From assembly GCF_000321225.1 (NCBI RefSeq), contig NW_004450660.1, positions 909,777-973,776 of the forward strand: a stretch of 64,000 nucleotides of DNA. The letters run 5' to 3'. The first letter of the stretch is position 1. The number at the start of each line of letters is the position of its first letter. Below, one piece after another: positions 1 to 11,340 of this stretch. The position numbers and the translations under genes are program-made. The stretch comes from Odobenus rosmarus divergens (Eukaryota > Chordata > Mammalia > Carnivora > Odobenidae). The notes beneath the pieces were generated by a model. It was not told the DNA's origin. It did not search any database and saw only the letters and a list, made by a program, of their open reading frames with translations.

Positions 1-870
1 TCTTACACTGTTGGTGGGAAAGCAAGCTGGTGCAGCCACTCTGGAAAACAGTATGGAGGTTCCTCAAAAAGTTGAAAATAGAGCTACCATAGGATCCAGC
101 AATTGCACTACTATTTACCTCAACGATACAAATGTAGGGATCCGAAGGGGTACGTGCACCCCAATGTTTATAGCAGCAATGTCCACAATAGCTAAACTGT
201 GGAAAGAGCTAAGATGTCTGTCGACAGAGGAATGGATAAAGAAGATGTGGTATATATACACAATGGAATATTATGCAGCCATCAAAAGGAATGAGGTCTT
301 GCCATCTGCAACGACGTGGATGGAACTGGAGGGTATTATGCTGAGTGAAATAAATCAATCAGAGAAAGACATGTATCATATGACCTCACTGATATGAGGA
401 ATTCCTAATCTCAGGAAACAAACTGAGGGTTGCTGGAGTGGTGGGGGGTGGGAGGGATGGGGTGGCTGGGTGATAGACATTGGGGAGGGTATGTGCTATG
501 GTGAGCGCTGTGAATTGTGCAAGACTGTTGAATCACGGATCTGTACCTCCGAAACAAATAATACAATATATGTTAAATAAAAAAAAAGAAGATAGCAGGA
601 GGGGAAGAAGGAAGGGGGGGAAATCGGAGGGGGAGACCAACCATGAGAGACGACTGACTCTGAAAAACAAACTGAGGATTCTAGAGGGGAGGGGGTTGGA
701 AGGATGGGTTAGCCTGGTGATGGGTATTAAAGAGGCCATGTTCTGCATGGAACACTGGGTGTTATACACAAACAATGCATCATGGAACTCTACATCAAAA
801 ACTAATGATGTAATGTATGGTGATTAACATAACAATAACATTTAAATAAATATATAAATAAATAAATATA
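1..870 (+). mobile_element. LINE-1 3' end: ORF2 C-terminal coding and 3'UTR, 5'-truncated by the window edge
   Basis: Positions 11-397 translate to a segment with WYIYTMEYYAAIKRNEVLPS, the classic C-terminal region of LINE-1 ORF2 protein. The frame stops at 395-397. The following 3'UTR has two related units (about 395-580 and 640-830): each has an 'AAACAAACTGAGG' block, a G-rich block, and an ending resembling 'TGAATCA...AAACAAATAATAC' or its counterpart. It ends in an A-rich (TAAATAAATA)-type tail near 870. A second copy of this 3' end is at 63068-63600. Confidence 0.85.
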
Positions 871-1744
871 CAACTCACCCCTCATCAGACAACTAACTGC
901 AACAATGTGAACCACTCGATTTTTCTTGGCCACAGGAGAGTAAAAAGTGATGGGGTATGGTAGATTTGTCAGCTGGATAGCTAGTGAGAAACTATTCAGT
1001 AATGAATATTGACATTTCAAACCGTATCAACATGAAATGGGAGGTGTGGATGGAATATATACAAATAACTATTTGACTTATGCAAGATAATTTGGAATGC
1101 AAGAAAAGACTTATTAATACATAGAAGTGGCGACCTAAACTCAAACTGGGCTCAAGATTAAAAAATACTACTACCACTGCTAATAATAATAATACATGCA
1201 GTTATTTTTCTAAATTGCTTTGCAATATTGTACCACCTGAGGGCACCAAAGACTTAAAAATATTTTCACCATGTTGTCTGCTGAAATAAAAAGTTCCTCA
1301 AATTTTTTCAGTGAACATTTATTGAGCATTGTTCATTTTTTAAGAAGAGACGTAATAAGGACCCAAATACAAATCAAATATGATCAGTAGCCTTGGTGAA
1401 TGAGTGGGAGTGGCCTTAGAGCTGGCTGCAGAGGAGAATGTCATGTCTCACATTAATTGTCATTTGGCGTGCTGGGCCCATAATTATTGTCATTTGGTAT
1501 AAGCTTATTCAGTCTATCCTTGACATTGCTTCTCTAACTAGGGCCCAGATTCCTGAGAGTCTCTGAGACTCTTTCAGGGTTGGTTCAGTTCACACTATTT
1601 TCATTATAATACCAACATGTTTTTGCTTTTGTTGCTTTCATTTTCTCATGCATCTGTAGTGTTTTCCAGAGACTTCATGACGTGATAATGTTATTGCTCT
1701 GCTGACTAATGAAATGTATTTGTAGATCTTGTTTTTTAAGAAAT
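871..1744. other. Intergenic, no gene recognised
   Basis: AT-rich single-copy-looking DNA with no exon, RNA gene or repeat that I can name. A short local near-repeat (AATTGTCATTTGG, twice near 1455-1500) is present. Confidence 0.5.
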
Positions 1745-1755
1745 TTCTAAGGTAG

Positions 1756-2693
1756 TGAGGTGATTCGAACTTAGGGTTTGCAGCGTCCCTGAACCCATGT
1801 GCAAGCGAGGAGATTCTCTGCATCCCTAGGGAACCCTGCTCGCCCCATGGTGCCTTCTGAGCGCCTCTCGGCTCCCACAGCTACCCCCCTGCCACCCCCT
1901 CCTCCTGCACCAACTTTTCGTGCACCCGAAAGGGAATTCTCCTGTTTGCTGAGATTACATCTTGGCTGGTGATTCTGATCTGCTCCAGTACCTCCACACC
2001 AGGATCTTCCTCCCTGCCAGTGGTTGAGATGATCCTTGCTGCTATCTTTTTTGCCATCTACATGTGTGACCTGCATACCAAGATACAGCTCATCAACTGG
2101 CCTTGGAGTGATTTCTTCTGAACCCTCATAGTGGCCATCCTCTATCTGATCACTTCCACTGTTGTCCTTGCTGAGAGAGGAAGCCACTCCAAAATCACAG
2201 GGGTACTGGGTCTCATTGCTGCGTGCCTCTTTGGCCATGATGCCCATACATCACCTTCCCCTAGAGGCAGTAAAGGTATACAGCAGCCCCCACTGACGCC
2301 GCAGATGGCCCAGTGTAGGTGAGCTCCCTTCATTTCTCTCTGTAGCCTGCAAAAAACTCCTTCCTGCCCCTACAACACTCCCAGTCAACTCCCAGCCCCT
2401 TATTGAAGTAAAAGTGCCTTTTGAGACTCTGTCTTCCGATCTGCCTCCTGGTGTGGCCATCTTTATGTATGGGTGTGCCTATGTCCCCTTCCCCACCTTC
2501 CTTCTGCAGTATCCAAAAGGAGACACCCGTTCTGCCTGGACTATGCACCCAGTTAAGCCACAAAATTACGGAGGAGAGAGCCTCAGATTTCAGATTCTAG
2601 GCCCCAGGTTGTGGTTCTGTGGAGGGATAAATAAATAGATTGTTAGAACGTATATGATAATGAACAAATTAGTCCTTTGGTCAAAAAAAAAAA
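1756..2693 (+). pseudogene. PLP2 (pseudogene): Processed pseudogene of PLP2 (proteolipid protein 2)
   Basis: The plus strand carries an intronless copy of PLP2, a four-span MARVEL-domain membrane protein encoded on the X chromosome in human. Recognisable pieces in order: SERLSAP after the ATG at 1847, CTNFSRTRKGILLFAEI (1906 on, in a shifted frame), VVEMILAAIFFAIYMCDLHT, INWPWSDFF, then ILYLITSTVVLAERGSHSKI and GVLGLIAACLFGHDA. The frame breaks between the first two pieces, and a TGA at 2119-2121 interrupts the frame, probably from a CGA codon. A codon is missing after HSKI. A PLP2-like 3'UTR and an A10 tail follow (2683-2693). Identical 11-bp flanks TTCTAAGGTAG at 1745-1755 and 2694-2704 are the target-site duplication, so this is a LINE-1-mediated retrocopy, not functional as PLP2. 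Confidence 0.92.
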
Positions 2694-2910
2694 TTCTAAG
2701 GTAGCTGCTTTAGACTATGTTTGTGCATTTTCAGAGATTAACTCTGTTCTCTGTACTCTTACTGGGCTCTTTCTGGCTATCTTCAGTTATACTTGCTATG
2801 GTCTCTGCTCAGTATGCAGTAAATCACGATTTTGGAGCCCACAAGGTTTTCTTACACCTCTGTGGAAACATTACTAAATATACTTTGATATCTTATTTCA
2901 CAATATTTTT

Positions 2911-3095
2911 TTTAAAGATTTTATTTATTTATTTATTTGAGGGAGAGAATGAGAGCATGAGAGGGGGGAGGGTCAGAGGGAGAAGCAGACTCCCCGCTGA
3001 GCAGGGAGCCCGACGCGGGACTCGATCCAGGGACTCCAGGATCATGACCCGAGCTGAAGGCAGTCGCCTAACCAACTGAGCCACCCAGGCGCCCC
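2911..3095 (-). mobile_element. CAN-SINE, full length
   Basis: Reverse complement of the tRNA-derived carnivore SINE, ending CTGAGCCACCCAGGCGCCCC. Flanked by an 18-bp target-site duplication TTATTTCACAATATTTTT at 2893-2910 and 3096-3113. Confidence 0.95.
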
Positions 3096-3524
3096 TTATT
3101 TCACAATATTTTTAAATTCTTGAAGACTTTTCCTAGACTTTTTATATCTAAAATATCATTTTGTAACTTAATATTTCATCCTAAAATTAACTATGTATTT
3201 TTCTTATGTTTAAGGATAGTTGGCTTAATATAGGGAGATTAAAAGACTGGTTTTCACAGTCCACAGCTGCACCATCTACACATAAAGATGTTGAAAGTAA
3301 TGAACTCATGGAAGGAAGGAATCTACTCCAAAGAAACTGCACAAAGCTATAAATAAACAAAAGTATGATGAAAACATCCTCACCTTGGCTTTAAGGATAT
3401 TTTTAACTTATTGTGCCTTATGCAGCAGAACACTTTCAAATAGTTTTATGGTGTTACTTAAATGGCAGCATCAGTTTGAGACCCAAGTTTAAAGAAAGAG
3501 TTTAAAGAAAAAGGAATGGAATAC

Positions 3525-4173
3525 TGTACTGGGTTGAATTGTGTGCCCAAGAATTCATGATCAGGGGTGCCTGGGTGGCTCAGTTGTTAAGCATCTGCCT
3601 TCAGCTCAGGTCATGATCCCACGGTTCTGGGATCGAGCCCCGCATCGGGCTCCCTGCTCACTGGGAAGCCTGCTTCTCCCTCTCCCGCTCCCCCTGCTTG
3701 TGTTCCCTCTCTTGCTGTGTCTCTCTGTCAAATAAATAAAAATCTTAAAAAAAAAAAAAATTCATGATCATCCTGAACCTGAGGATGTCACTTTATGGAA
3801 ACAGAGTCTTTGCAAACGCAATCAGCTAAAATGGGTCATACCAGATTTGGTCCTAACCCAATGACTAGTATCCTCAGAAGAGAAAGCAAAGACATACAGA
3901 CACACACAGGGAAAGGAGCCATGTGAAGACTGAGGCAGGAATTAGAGTTTTGTTGCCACAAACCAAGGGATGCTAAGGATTGTTAGAAACCACCCAAATA
4001 TAGGAAAAATGAAGGAAGGATCCTCCCCTAGAGACTTCAGAGAGGGCATGGCCCTGCCATCCCATTGATTTCACACTCCTAGTAGGCTCCAGAACTGTGA
4101 GATAACAAAATTTCTGTTGTTTAAAGCATAGTTTGTGGTATTTTGTTAGGCAGCCCTATGAAACTCATACACA
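3525..4173 (+). mobile_element. MaLR-type LTR (MLT1-like), split by a SINE
   Basis: Begins TGTACTGGGTTGAATTGTG and ends with the diagnostic MLT1-like stretch CCAGAACTGTGAGATAACAA, TTTCTGTTGTTTAA, then TTTTGTTAGGCAGCCCTATG. A young SINE (3564-3758) interrupts it. Family name by recall. Confidence 0.75.
3564..3758 (+). mobile_element. CAN-SINE inside the MLT1-like LTR
   Basis: Full-length SINE with the (GCATCTGCC / CTCCCGCTCCCCCTGCTTGTG) subtype body and poly(A) tail. Target-site duplication AATTCATGATCA at 3552-3563 and 3759-3770. Confidence 0.95.
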
Positions 4174-4427
4174 TATTTTAAACATAGAAGTCATGAGCTC
4201 TTTAAAAGCCAAAACTTGTTTGTACCCGGCTTTCCCAAACCAGAAATATAGAAGCCACTCAAGCATCATACAGATCTTTCATATTGCACTGCCTGGAGAA
4301 TACCACTGACTGGCTGAGAGGCTAACTTAAAGCCCTGGTACAATGGACATTGCCGAATACCTGAAAATTCAGTATAGAAGTCACAGGAGTGCCATTTTCC
4401 AATGATATAGTAATTCATCAAGTTAAA

Positions 4428-4508
4428 AAAAATTTTTAAGATTTTATTTATTCATTTGACAGAGGCAGGCAGAGGGAGAGGAAGAAGCAGGCTCCCTGCT
4501 GAGCCTGC
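4428..4508 (-). mobile_element. 5'-truncated CAN-SINE
   Basis: Only the 3' half (AAGATTTTATTTATTCATTTGACAG... on plus) is present. Target-site duplication TCAAGTTAAA at 4418-4427 and 4509-4518 shows it inserted already truncated. Confidence 0.88.
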
Positions 4509-4593
4509 TCAAGTTAAAGGCTCCCCTCAAGTCAAAAATTTAATTGTAACATGAAGACTGAGTTAATAGCTCATCTTCCAAACTGTACTTGCC

Positions 4594-4780
4594 TGGGGCG
4601 CCTGGGTGGCTCAGTTGGTTAAGCGTCTGCCTTCGGCTCAGATCATGATCCCATGATCCCAGGATCCTGGGATGGAGCCCTGCATCAAGCTCCCTGCTCA
4701 GTGGGGAGTCTGCTTCTCCCTCTGACCCTCCCCCTGCTCCTGCTCTCTCTCTCATAAATAAAATCTTTAAAAAAAAAACA
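4594..4780 (+). mobile_element. CAN-SINE
   Basis: Full length; target-site duplication AAACTGTACTTGCC at 4580-4593 and 4781-4794. Confidence 0.95.
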
Positions 4781-5153
4781 AAACTGTACTTGCCCTACAA
4801 ATGGATGAATCTATAGATGTGCTGAACTTACTGTTTTGCTTATATTCATCTGGTAACTAGCACCAATTAATTATCAAAGAATATCTTCTTTTATGTGAAT
4901 ACTTGCCAACAAACACAAGTGATGCTGAAGCAGTCAAAGTACTGAATAATTTTTGAATCACAGAGTTTATACTGCAACAATTTGTTGAACATTTGCACTG
5001 ATGGTACGAAAGAAGTGGGTAAACTGCTGGTACTTCACTATGAACCGAGGTGGTGACAGCAAACAGTACTAGTAATTATTCTATTTTTTAATTCCCAGGT
5101 ACCTAACAGTAAGGGGGGGGGATATAAGATTCACTTAAGAATGTTCCACTAAA

Positions 5154-5354
5154 GGGGCACCTGGGTGGCTCAGTTGGTTAAGTGGCTGCCTTCGGCTCAA
5201 GTCATGATCCCAGGGTCCTGGGATCGAGCCCCACGTTGGGCTCCCTGCTCAGTGGGGAGCCTGCTTCTCCCTCTCCCTCTGCCTGCCTCTCTGCCTACTT
5301 GTGCTCTCTCTCTCTCTCTCTGTCAAATAAATAAATAAAATCTAGAAAAAAAAA
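5154..5354 (+). mobile_element. CAN-SINE
   Basis: Full length with (CT)n and AAATAAATAAA tail; imperfect duplication AAGAATGTTCCACTAAA (5137-5153) / AAGAATGTTCTGCTAAA (5355-5371). Confidence 0.95.
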
Positions 5355-5874
5355 AAAGAATGTTCTGCTAAAACAGTAAAAGTTACTGATTCTACTAGAT
5401 TTCAACCCTTCAGTACATGTCTTTTTAATAGATATGCAATGTCTGTGATGCACATATCTAAGGCTAAATATACCAGGTCATGTTACTCACATTTTGCCAT
5501 CAGAAAGTATAAGGCAAATAAATTACACAAAACATCTAAGAGCAGCTTACATTATTTATGACTTTGAGATGAGTCACAACGAAAAATAATGAAAATTTTA
5601 AAAGTACGAGCTAACAAATTTAAGACCACACAATCTAAGTCAAAAAGGACCATTACAGTCATCTAGGGCAAGATTTTCCCAAATGCAAGAAGTCCTTCAG
5701 AGTATCTATGAAAACTGGTCACCAAGCTCTTGTTTGAATACTGCTACTGCTCACTCCCACTTACAATTTTGTAAGAACTCTAGTAAAAGATTTTTCATTC
5801 AGTGACGGGACTCTGCATCCTCCAACATCCTTGGCTTGGCCCTAGTTTCTTTATTAAGGTAGCCTGATAGAGTA

Positions 5875-6045
5875 TAAAGCACATTGACTTAGGAAGTTAG
5901 AAGACCTCATTCAAGTACCAGTGCATTCACATACTCACAGGAAGACTTTGGGCAGATTACTAACCTTCTTGAGTTTCAGCTTGTACAAATGGGAGTACTC
6001 ATGTTTTCCACTTCACTCCAGCAAATGGTCTAAGGTTCTATAAGA
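5875..6045 (+). mobile_element. MIR SINE, old
   Basis: Contains the MIR core order: AGTATAAAGCACATTGACT, TCAAGTACCAGTGCATTCAC, GACTTTGGGCAGATTACTAA, CCTTCTTGAGTTTCAG. Diverged. Confidence 0.7.
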
Positions 6046-6149
6046 ACATGTTTAAAACTTCTTGGTAAACACATGTTTATCCATGAAATACACATTTAGA
6101 AAATTATCTTGCTAGAGTTCTTTCCACTGAGATACACAGAAAAAAAAAT

Positions 6150-6310
6150 AAAAATAACAAAAGCTAATATTGCTGAGTGGACTGTGTGCCAAACTCCCAT
6201 AAAGGCTTTACATGTATTTTTTTTGAGATCGCTCCAAATACTATCCCATTTTACACTTAAGGAAATTGAAGCACATACAAGTTAGGTAATTCAACCAACA
6301 TCACACAAAA
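6150..6310 (-). mobile_element. MIR SINE, old
   Basis: On plus: GCTAATATTGCTGAGTGGAC, TGTGCCAAACTCC, CTTTACATGTATT, CATTTTACACTTAAGGAAA, TTGAAGCACATACAAGTTAG; this is the MIR reverse complement. Confidence 0.75.
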
Positions 6311-7701
6311 ACTACCCAATTAATCTCTTTTCCTAATACTTTAAATACTTGAAGACAGCTTTCTTACCTGCTCTCTACTTACTTCTTGCAAAAAAAAAAA
6401 AAAAAAAAAAAAACCTATTGCTCAGAACAGCCTGGCCAGAAAGCTGGCCCAGAATCCTGAAGTCAAAGCAATTGATCAGTGGACCTTCTGACACCCAAGA
6501 ATGCCTATGCTAATCAGGTACAGCAAGACAAATACCCCTGAGCAGCCACCTAGCCAGCAATGAGAGACATTCCAGAAGAATCTAACCTCTCTTCATAATT
6601 ACCTCCAAGTCAAAAAGAACAGCTTGAAAATTTGTTAGCAACTGCAATTTCAGTAGAACTCTTGTCTAACCAAATCAACAGCTAGAACTCAAGGCAAACA
6701 ACCAGTATTACTCTCAAATTTTTTCACTAAAGTCACATCTTAGAAAAGAAATAAATGTGATTTTTATTTTTTAGCAGACAGACACATTTAAACTGGACCA
6801 TCCAAAAAACTAATGTTCCCTTCAGAGCAGTGACATTGGTAGGCTCTGCACTCACAAACATGCAGGACAGTGCTAGGCACTGAGAAGGCAGGCGCTCAGT
6901 GTGTGAATGATTTTGGTGATGCTGCCACTGCTTAAAGCATTTTTAGAATACTTTTGGTTAAGTTCTCCAAAGTCAAGACATATGTTTAATTATCTTTGAC
7001 AGTAGCTCTTCTTAGCCTTAGAGGTCACTGTTTGACAAGTTGTAGAATTCCTTCTTCCTCTCAATTGTGAGATAAACCATAGAAAAGTGCATAAACCATG
7101 AAGAATTTGAATACATTAATTTGAATACATTTTACATGTAAATTCAGTATATTTTAGAAGTACCTATTCAAAGAGAAGGTTTTGAAAAATAAATTTTTTT
7201 CAGGTATTCTGAAATGTGCTGAGCTATCTATACAAAGAATCCAAGACTTACCTTCCCTAGACTTAGTTGTATGGATACACATATATGGGTTAAATAATGT
7301 TTCTTGAGGCAGGGCCACACCTTTTTATCTTAGGGTTTCCTCATTCACTAACACTACATTATGTTTATGGTAATTCCCCAAAATTATTCAATTATTTGTT
7401 TTTTAGTAAACTTTCAGATTTACTTTGGACACGGAAGAGAGAAAAGGCTTACTTATTAAGAGAGAAAAAGTATCTTCTAAGAAGTATCTTAGAACCTCAT
7501 TTTTCTTAAGTCATTATAGAAGGTATTACTGATGGACTGCCTTGGGGAATCTCTAATGCAGGCCAGATCCTTGTTCAACTTTCCCCCAACATGCCAGGAA
7601 TAGTTTGCCTCTTTCATTGCTAACACACACTCCTCTACCCAGACAATTCTTCACCTAAAGTCACACCTGGAATGAGGCATTCACAAGTTAACCCTTCCAC
7701 C
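6311..7701. other. Intergenic, no gene recognised
   Basis: AT-rich sequence with an A23 run near 6391-6413 and no coding or RNA feature I can support. The A-run suggests a retroposed tail but the upstream body was not identified. Confidence 0.5.
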
Positions 7702-7712
7702 TGTCCCTGCAG

Positions 7713-7852
7713 GGGTTTTTTTTTTTTGGTTTTGTTTTTTGTTTTGTTGTTTTTTTTTTTTTAGTAATCTCTATACCCAATGTGGAGCTCGAACTCATGA
7801 CCCCAAGATCAAGAGTTGCATGCTCCTCCAACTGAGCCAGCCAGATGCCCCC
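7713..7852 (-). mobile_element. Older tRNA-type carnivore SINE
   Basis: On plus: poly(T), AGTAATCTCTATACCCAATG, GTTGCATGCTCCTCCAACTG, AGCCAGCCAGATGCCCCC. This is the short 'GAGCATGCAACTCTTGATC' subtype. Duplication TGTCCCTGCAG at 7702-7712 and 7854-7864. Confidence 0.85.
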
Positions 7853-7929
7853 ATGTCCCTGCAGTTTTAAGCAATTTATGTTAATGGATTTTTAAAGCTA
7901 AACAGAAGGAACACTGAGTCTGGCAGTCC

Positions 7930-8385
7930 AATTTTAATGTCTTTGATAGTTCCCCACTGCTTGCAGAGTAAAATCAAAATTTGGTCAACATGGTAAACAA
8001 GGTTCTTCGTGATCTGGTCCCTGCAGCCTCACCTCCATCTCCTGCTCCTATACTTATACTGAACTCCGTAAGATTTCCTGAACCTCTTTGGCTGTAGCTT
8101 GCCCTTGCACAGGCCAATTCCTTCGCCTAAAATTTCCTTCTGCCCTCTGTGCCTTAGTAAATTGTTACTCATTAAAACCAAGCTATGATATCCTCTGGAA
8201 AGCCTTCCCTGAACCCTCTGACCCTGCCCTATGCTAACCCTATACACTACACATACTTGAAAACTCATTTGCAATGTTTTTCCTACCAGGCTGTGATCAA
8301 TTTCAGCACAGGGGTTATCTTTATTCTTTGTACTTTCAGCAGAGAGCGAGCCTGGCCTAGCAGGCCCTCATTTTAGTCAATTTAT
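7930..8385 (+). mobile_element. LINE-2 3' end
   Basis: Matches L2 3' order: CTGCTTGCAGAGTAAAATC, GTGATCTGGTCCCTGCAGCC, CTGAACTCCGTAAGATTTCC, TGCCCTTGCACAGGCCAATT, GGAAAGCCTTCCCTGAACCC. Old and diverged. Confidence 0.8.
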
Positions 8386-10070
8386 GATTTAACTTGAGAT
8401 TTGCAGATTCAAGAAATATTCACTATTAGTCATTGATCATATTTAAAATGTCAACTAGTGTAGGCTTCACACTTACTCTCCATCTTCAATCAGATGCTTC
8501 TTACCCAGGTTGGCTAAAGCAGGCGATTTGAACTTCAGATCCAGTTAGCAGCTGTTTAGCCCTCATTAGTTATGGTCACGTTCTCAGTCCTTAAACTGCA
8601 GCAACTTGTTCCTTATTCTATGGATTTGCAGCCTATGTGGCACCTCTGGCACGGCTTAACTGCATTATCACCTTACAGCCTCACTAGCTGAGGAAGGGGT
8701 TTCTGAGATCTAGTTCCTGGGTTCAGATTCAATACACTGATTCTACTTCTTTCCCCTATTCAGACATGCAACCTTTCCCTCACCTCCAGTCCAGAATTTC
8801 AGCACTGCCCTCTTCTCTGTGCCTAGTTGTCAGCCTGACGCACGCACTACTGAAAGACTTAACCCCACCACTTGTCACTTTCGGTCACCTGAGCTATCAT
8901 CTGGGTATTGTCTCACTGGCACCCGCCGGACTTCAAATGCAAGGGCCAAAAACTCGGACGGGAACCTGATGCCTTGGAATAGCAACTTGCAATACCAAAC
9001 CTTGGACCCGCACTTATTTCAAAGCTCTTGTTCCATTTTATGTCCCATTAAGAGATGCTTTTGGTTCTCACTCAATTCATGTTCAGAGCAAAGAGATGAC
9101 ATACTCTTTCCAAATACCTCTCCATCACTTCAGAGAAAAGCTCTACTTTTGACCACAGTCTCTTTCTCTAGAATAAATGGTCCCTATTCTTGTTGGCACA
9201 AGCCACATGAGAAAAAGTCAAAACTTCTAACTTTATAAAAATGCAAAGTAGAGAACGCTGGCAGAGTAACAAGTCAGGAAAGAAATTACTTTTAGAGGAG
9301 AAAGGGAAACCAGGGCTGCCCTTTCAAAAGCGTCCCCATGATTTACTAAGGTTTTCCCATTTTCTCCCTAAAATACTATTGTATTGCACCGATAAATGTG
9401 CACTTTCCAGTGTGATTCAGGATGCAATATATATGATCCTGTGTGGACACAATACTACAACCATGTTTACCAAAAGGGGCAAAATTAATCTTTTAAAAGC
9501 TAGGCAATTTCTAAGACTGAAAGATCATCCTGGTAATGGTGTAAAGATTAAATACCACAGCTCTTTCACTTTAAAAAGTTTACAAAGAAAGAATTGGTCC
9601 TTAATATTTAGAATCGTTATCAACAAACTACCGCCCCGAGCTGGCCAGTTTATTGCAGAAGACATAATCCATCCATTTATGTATCGTCTATAGCAGGTTT
9701 CATGCTACAGAGTGGTTGCATGAGATTATATGGTCTAAAATATTTATCTACCCTTTACAGATTTACAGATACCCTTTACTAAAATATTTAGTATCTACCC
9801 TTTACCCTTGCCAACACTCAACTCAGAAAAAACCTCCCAAAATGAAACGCCACACATCTTAAGTTCCATGAAACTTCTATGCCTCTATTTGGGCATGAGA
9901 CATGGTCTCTATTCTCCTTACTTCTCAACACATAGGTTTTATCTATTCTGCAAAATGACTAACTCTACAACTCATTTCACCAAAAGAGTAAAAATTGCTT
10001 AACAATGTCAGGACATTACATCCAGATTTAAGGGGAAAAAACTCCAAATAAATTTTTCACCTCTGGGCAT
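8386..10070. other. Intergenic, no gene recognised
   Basis: Two open frames occur (8819-9238, 139 codons; 9241-9693, 150 codons, plus strand) but neither shows a family motif, and they lie in different frames. I treat them as chance frames. No RNA gene seen. Confidence 0.5.
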
Positions 10071-10073
10071 TAA

Positions 10074-10192
10074 GGAGTGCATTGTTGTGAGGAGCACTGA
10101 GTAATGTACAGAATTGTTGAATCACTATATTGTACACCTTAAACTAATGTAACACTGTATGTTAACCATGTTCTAATTAAAATTAAAAATTT
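10074..10192 (+). mobile_element. LINE-1 3' terminal fragment
   Basis: GAGGAGCACTGAGTAATGTA, TTGTTGAATCACTATATTGT, ACACCTTAAACTAATGTAAC, ACTGTATGTTAACC, then an A-rich tail. The same block occurs at 49015-49110. Confidence 0.65.
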
Positions 10193-10947
10193 TCACCTAA
10201 CCAAATGAACTTGTAAAGCAACATCTACTTGTTAACAGTATTCAGACTGAAGGGAAATTTCACTGAGTTAATCAATTGCTAGTTTGCCCTTTTCTCAGTC
10301 GTTAAAGAAAGCCATGTTAAAATGGAATTAAGGCTATGACAGCAAAGTATATTCCCTACTGAAAAAAGCACTCATATCTAAATAAAAATGCCATTACAGG
10401 ATCATAAACTTCTTATGCTAAAGCTGACACCTATAATCTTCAAATCATCAATGTCATCTAGACTCACTAAGCTTGTTCTCATGATAGTGCCCATTTAAGG
10501 GTAAGAAGCCAAAGAAAGGTTATTTCCCTCTCATCACAATTCACCAGCCCATTATCTGGTCATCTTTAGCATCCCAGAAAAATGAAAAAAAACATTGAAA
10601 GCAATGGAGTCAAACTCCAGCTTAGAAGTGTTGAATAGCATGAAATGATGGAACTGTTGGAGGCAACTCTAAAGATTTGAAAGCACTGAAGGCCATCTTT
10701 GTAATTAGTTCACAAGGACATGATTTACCATTAAAGTGCAATTACATTTCAGAAAACTGGTGAACCTCTAAAGATTAAATCAAATTATCAAGCTTAGTTC
10801 ATAGCTCAACATAATACCAAAAAAATGAAGCAAACAGCTCAGTCTTAATTCATTGAGAACTCAACCAGATGCTTCTCATCATATACAACCATTTGGAATA
10901 GGATCCACCTGTTTAATCTAACATGTAATTTTAAAAACAGCACTACA

Positions 10948-11123
10948 GGGGCACCCGGGTGGCTCAGTTGGTTAAGCAACTGCCTTCGGCTCAGGTCATG
11001 ATCCTGGAGTCCCTGGATCGAGTCCCACATCAGGCTCCCTGCTCAGCAGAGAGTCTGCTTCTCTCTCTCACCCTCCTCCCTCTCATGCTCTTTCTCTAAA
11101 ATAAATAAAATATTAAAAAAAAT
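10948..11123 (+). mobile_element. CAN-SINE
   Basis: Subtype with GCAACTGCC and GATCCTGGAGTCCC. Perfect 15-bp duplication AAAAACAGCACTACA at 10933-10947 and 11124-11138. Confidence 0.95.
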
Positions 11124-11184
11124 AAAAACAGCACTACATGCTCCTTGAAGCTTTCTTAACATGGTGTTAAGCCATGAAAAAAGC

Positions 11185-11340
11185 TAAAATTTATGCAGCA
11201 GCTGCTACTGTGTGCCCAAGATTTACACCAGGTGCTCTTAATGATTTTCATCCTCAAACTCTTTGGGATATGAACATCTAGCAGCGTTAAGTATCTGGAT
11301 TAAGGTCACAGCTCATAAGAGGCAAAGCCAGTTCTCAAAT
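11185..11340 (-). mobile_element. MIR SINE, old
   Basis: On plus: TACTGTGTGCCCAAGATTTA, ATTTTCATCCTCAAACTC, TTAAGGTCACAGCTCATAAG, GCAAAGCCAGTTCTCAAATC; MIR reverse complement. Confidence 0.65.

Larger units (their letters stand above)
4260..5075 (+). pseudogene. Decayed hAT-transposase-like (ZBED/SCAND3/FAM200-like) remnant, interrupted by two SINEs
   Basis: Fragments after 4790 translate to LQMDESIDVLNLL, then KEYLLLCEYLPTNTSDAEAV with KVLNNF, and VEHLH-W, in the order seen in the hAT-derived domain of ZBED5/ZMYM6/SCAND3-like proteins (LQxDEStDV..., ...ExLLfCkxLpT.Tt..., ...VLNdF..., ...C.DGA). In-frame stops and the loss of the D-G-A match show decay. The piece before 4594 (TELIAHLP-like) belongs to the same unit and is separated by SINEs at 4428-4508 and 4594-4780. 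It may be a Charlie-type transposon fragment or a retrocopy of a domesticated gene. Confidence 0.55.

Noticed and set aside
480..827. Open frame of 115 codons on the plus strand
   Set aside because: Lies wholly in a LINE-1 3'UTR; purine-rich repeat sequence.
1771..2247. The longest open frame in the window (158 codons, minus strand)
   Set aside because: It is the antisense shadow of the PLP2 pseudogene; no family resemblance and no splice or promoter context.
8819..9693. Two adjacent plus-strand open frames of 139 and 150 codons
   Set aside because: Different frames, no recognisable motif, no Kozak-strong pair or intron evidence. Most likely chance frames in the intergenic flank.
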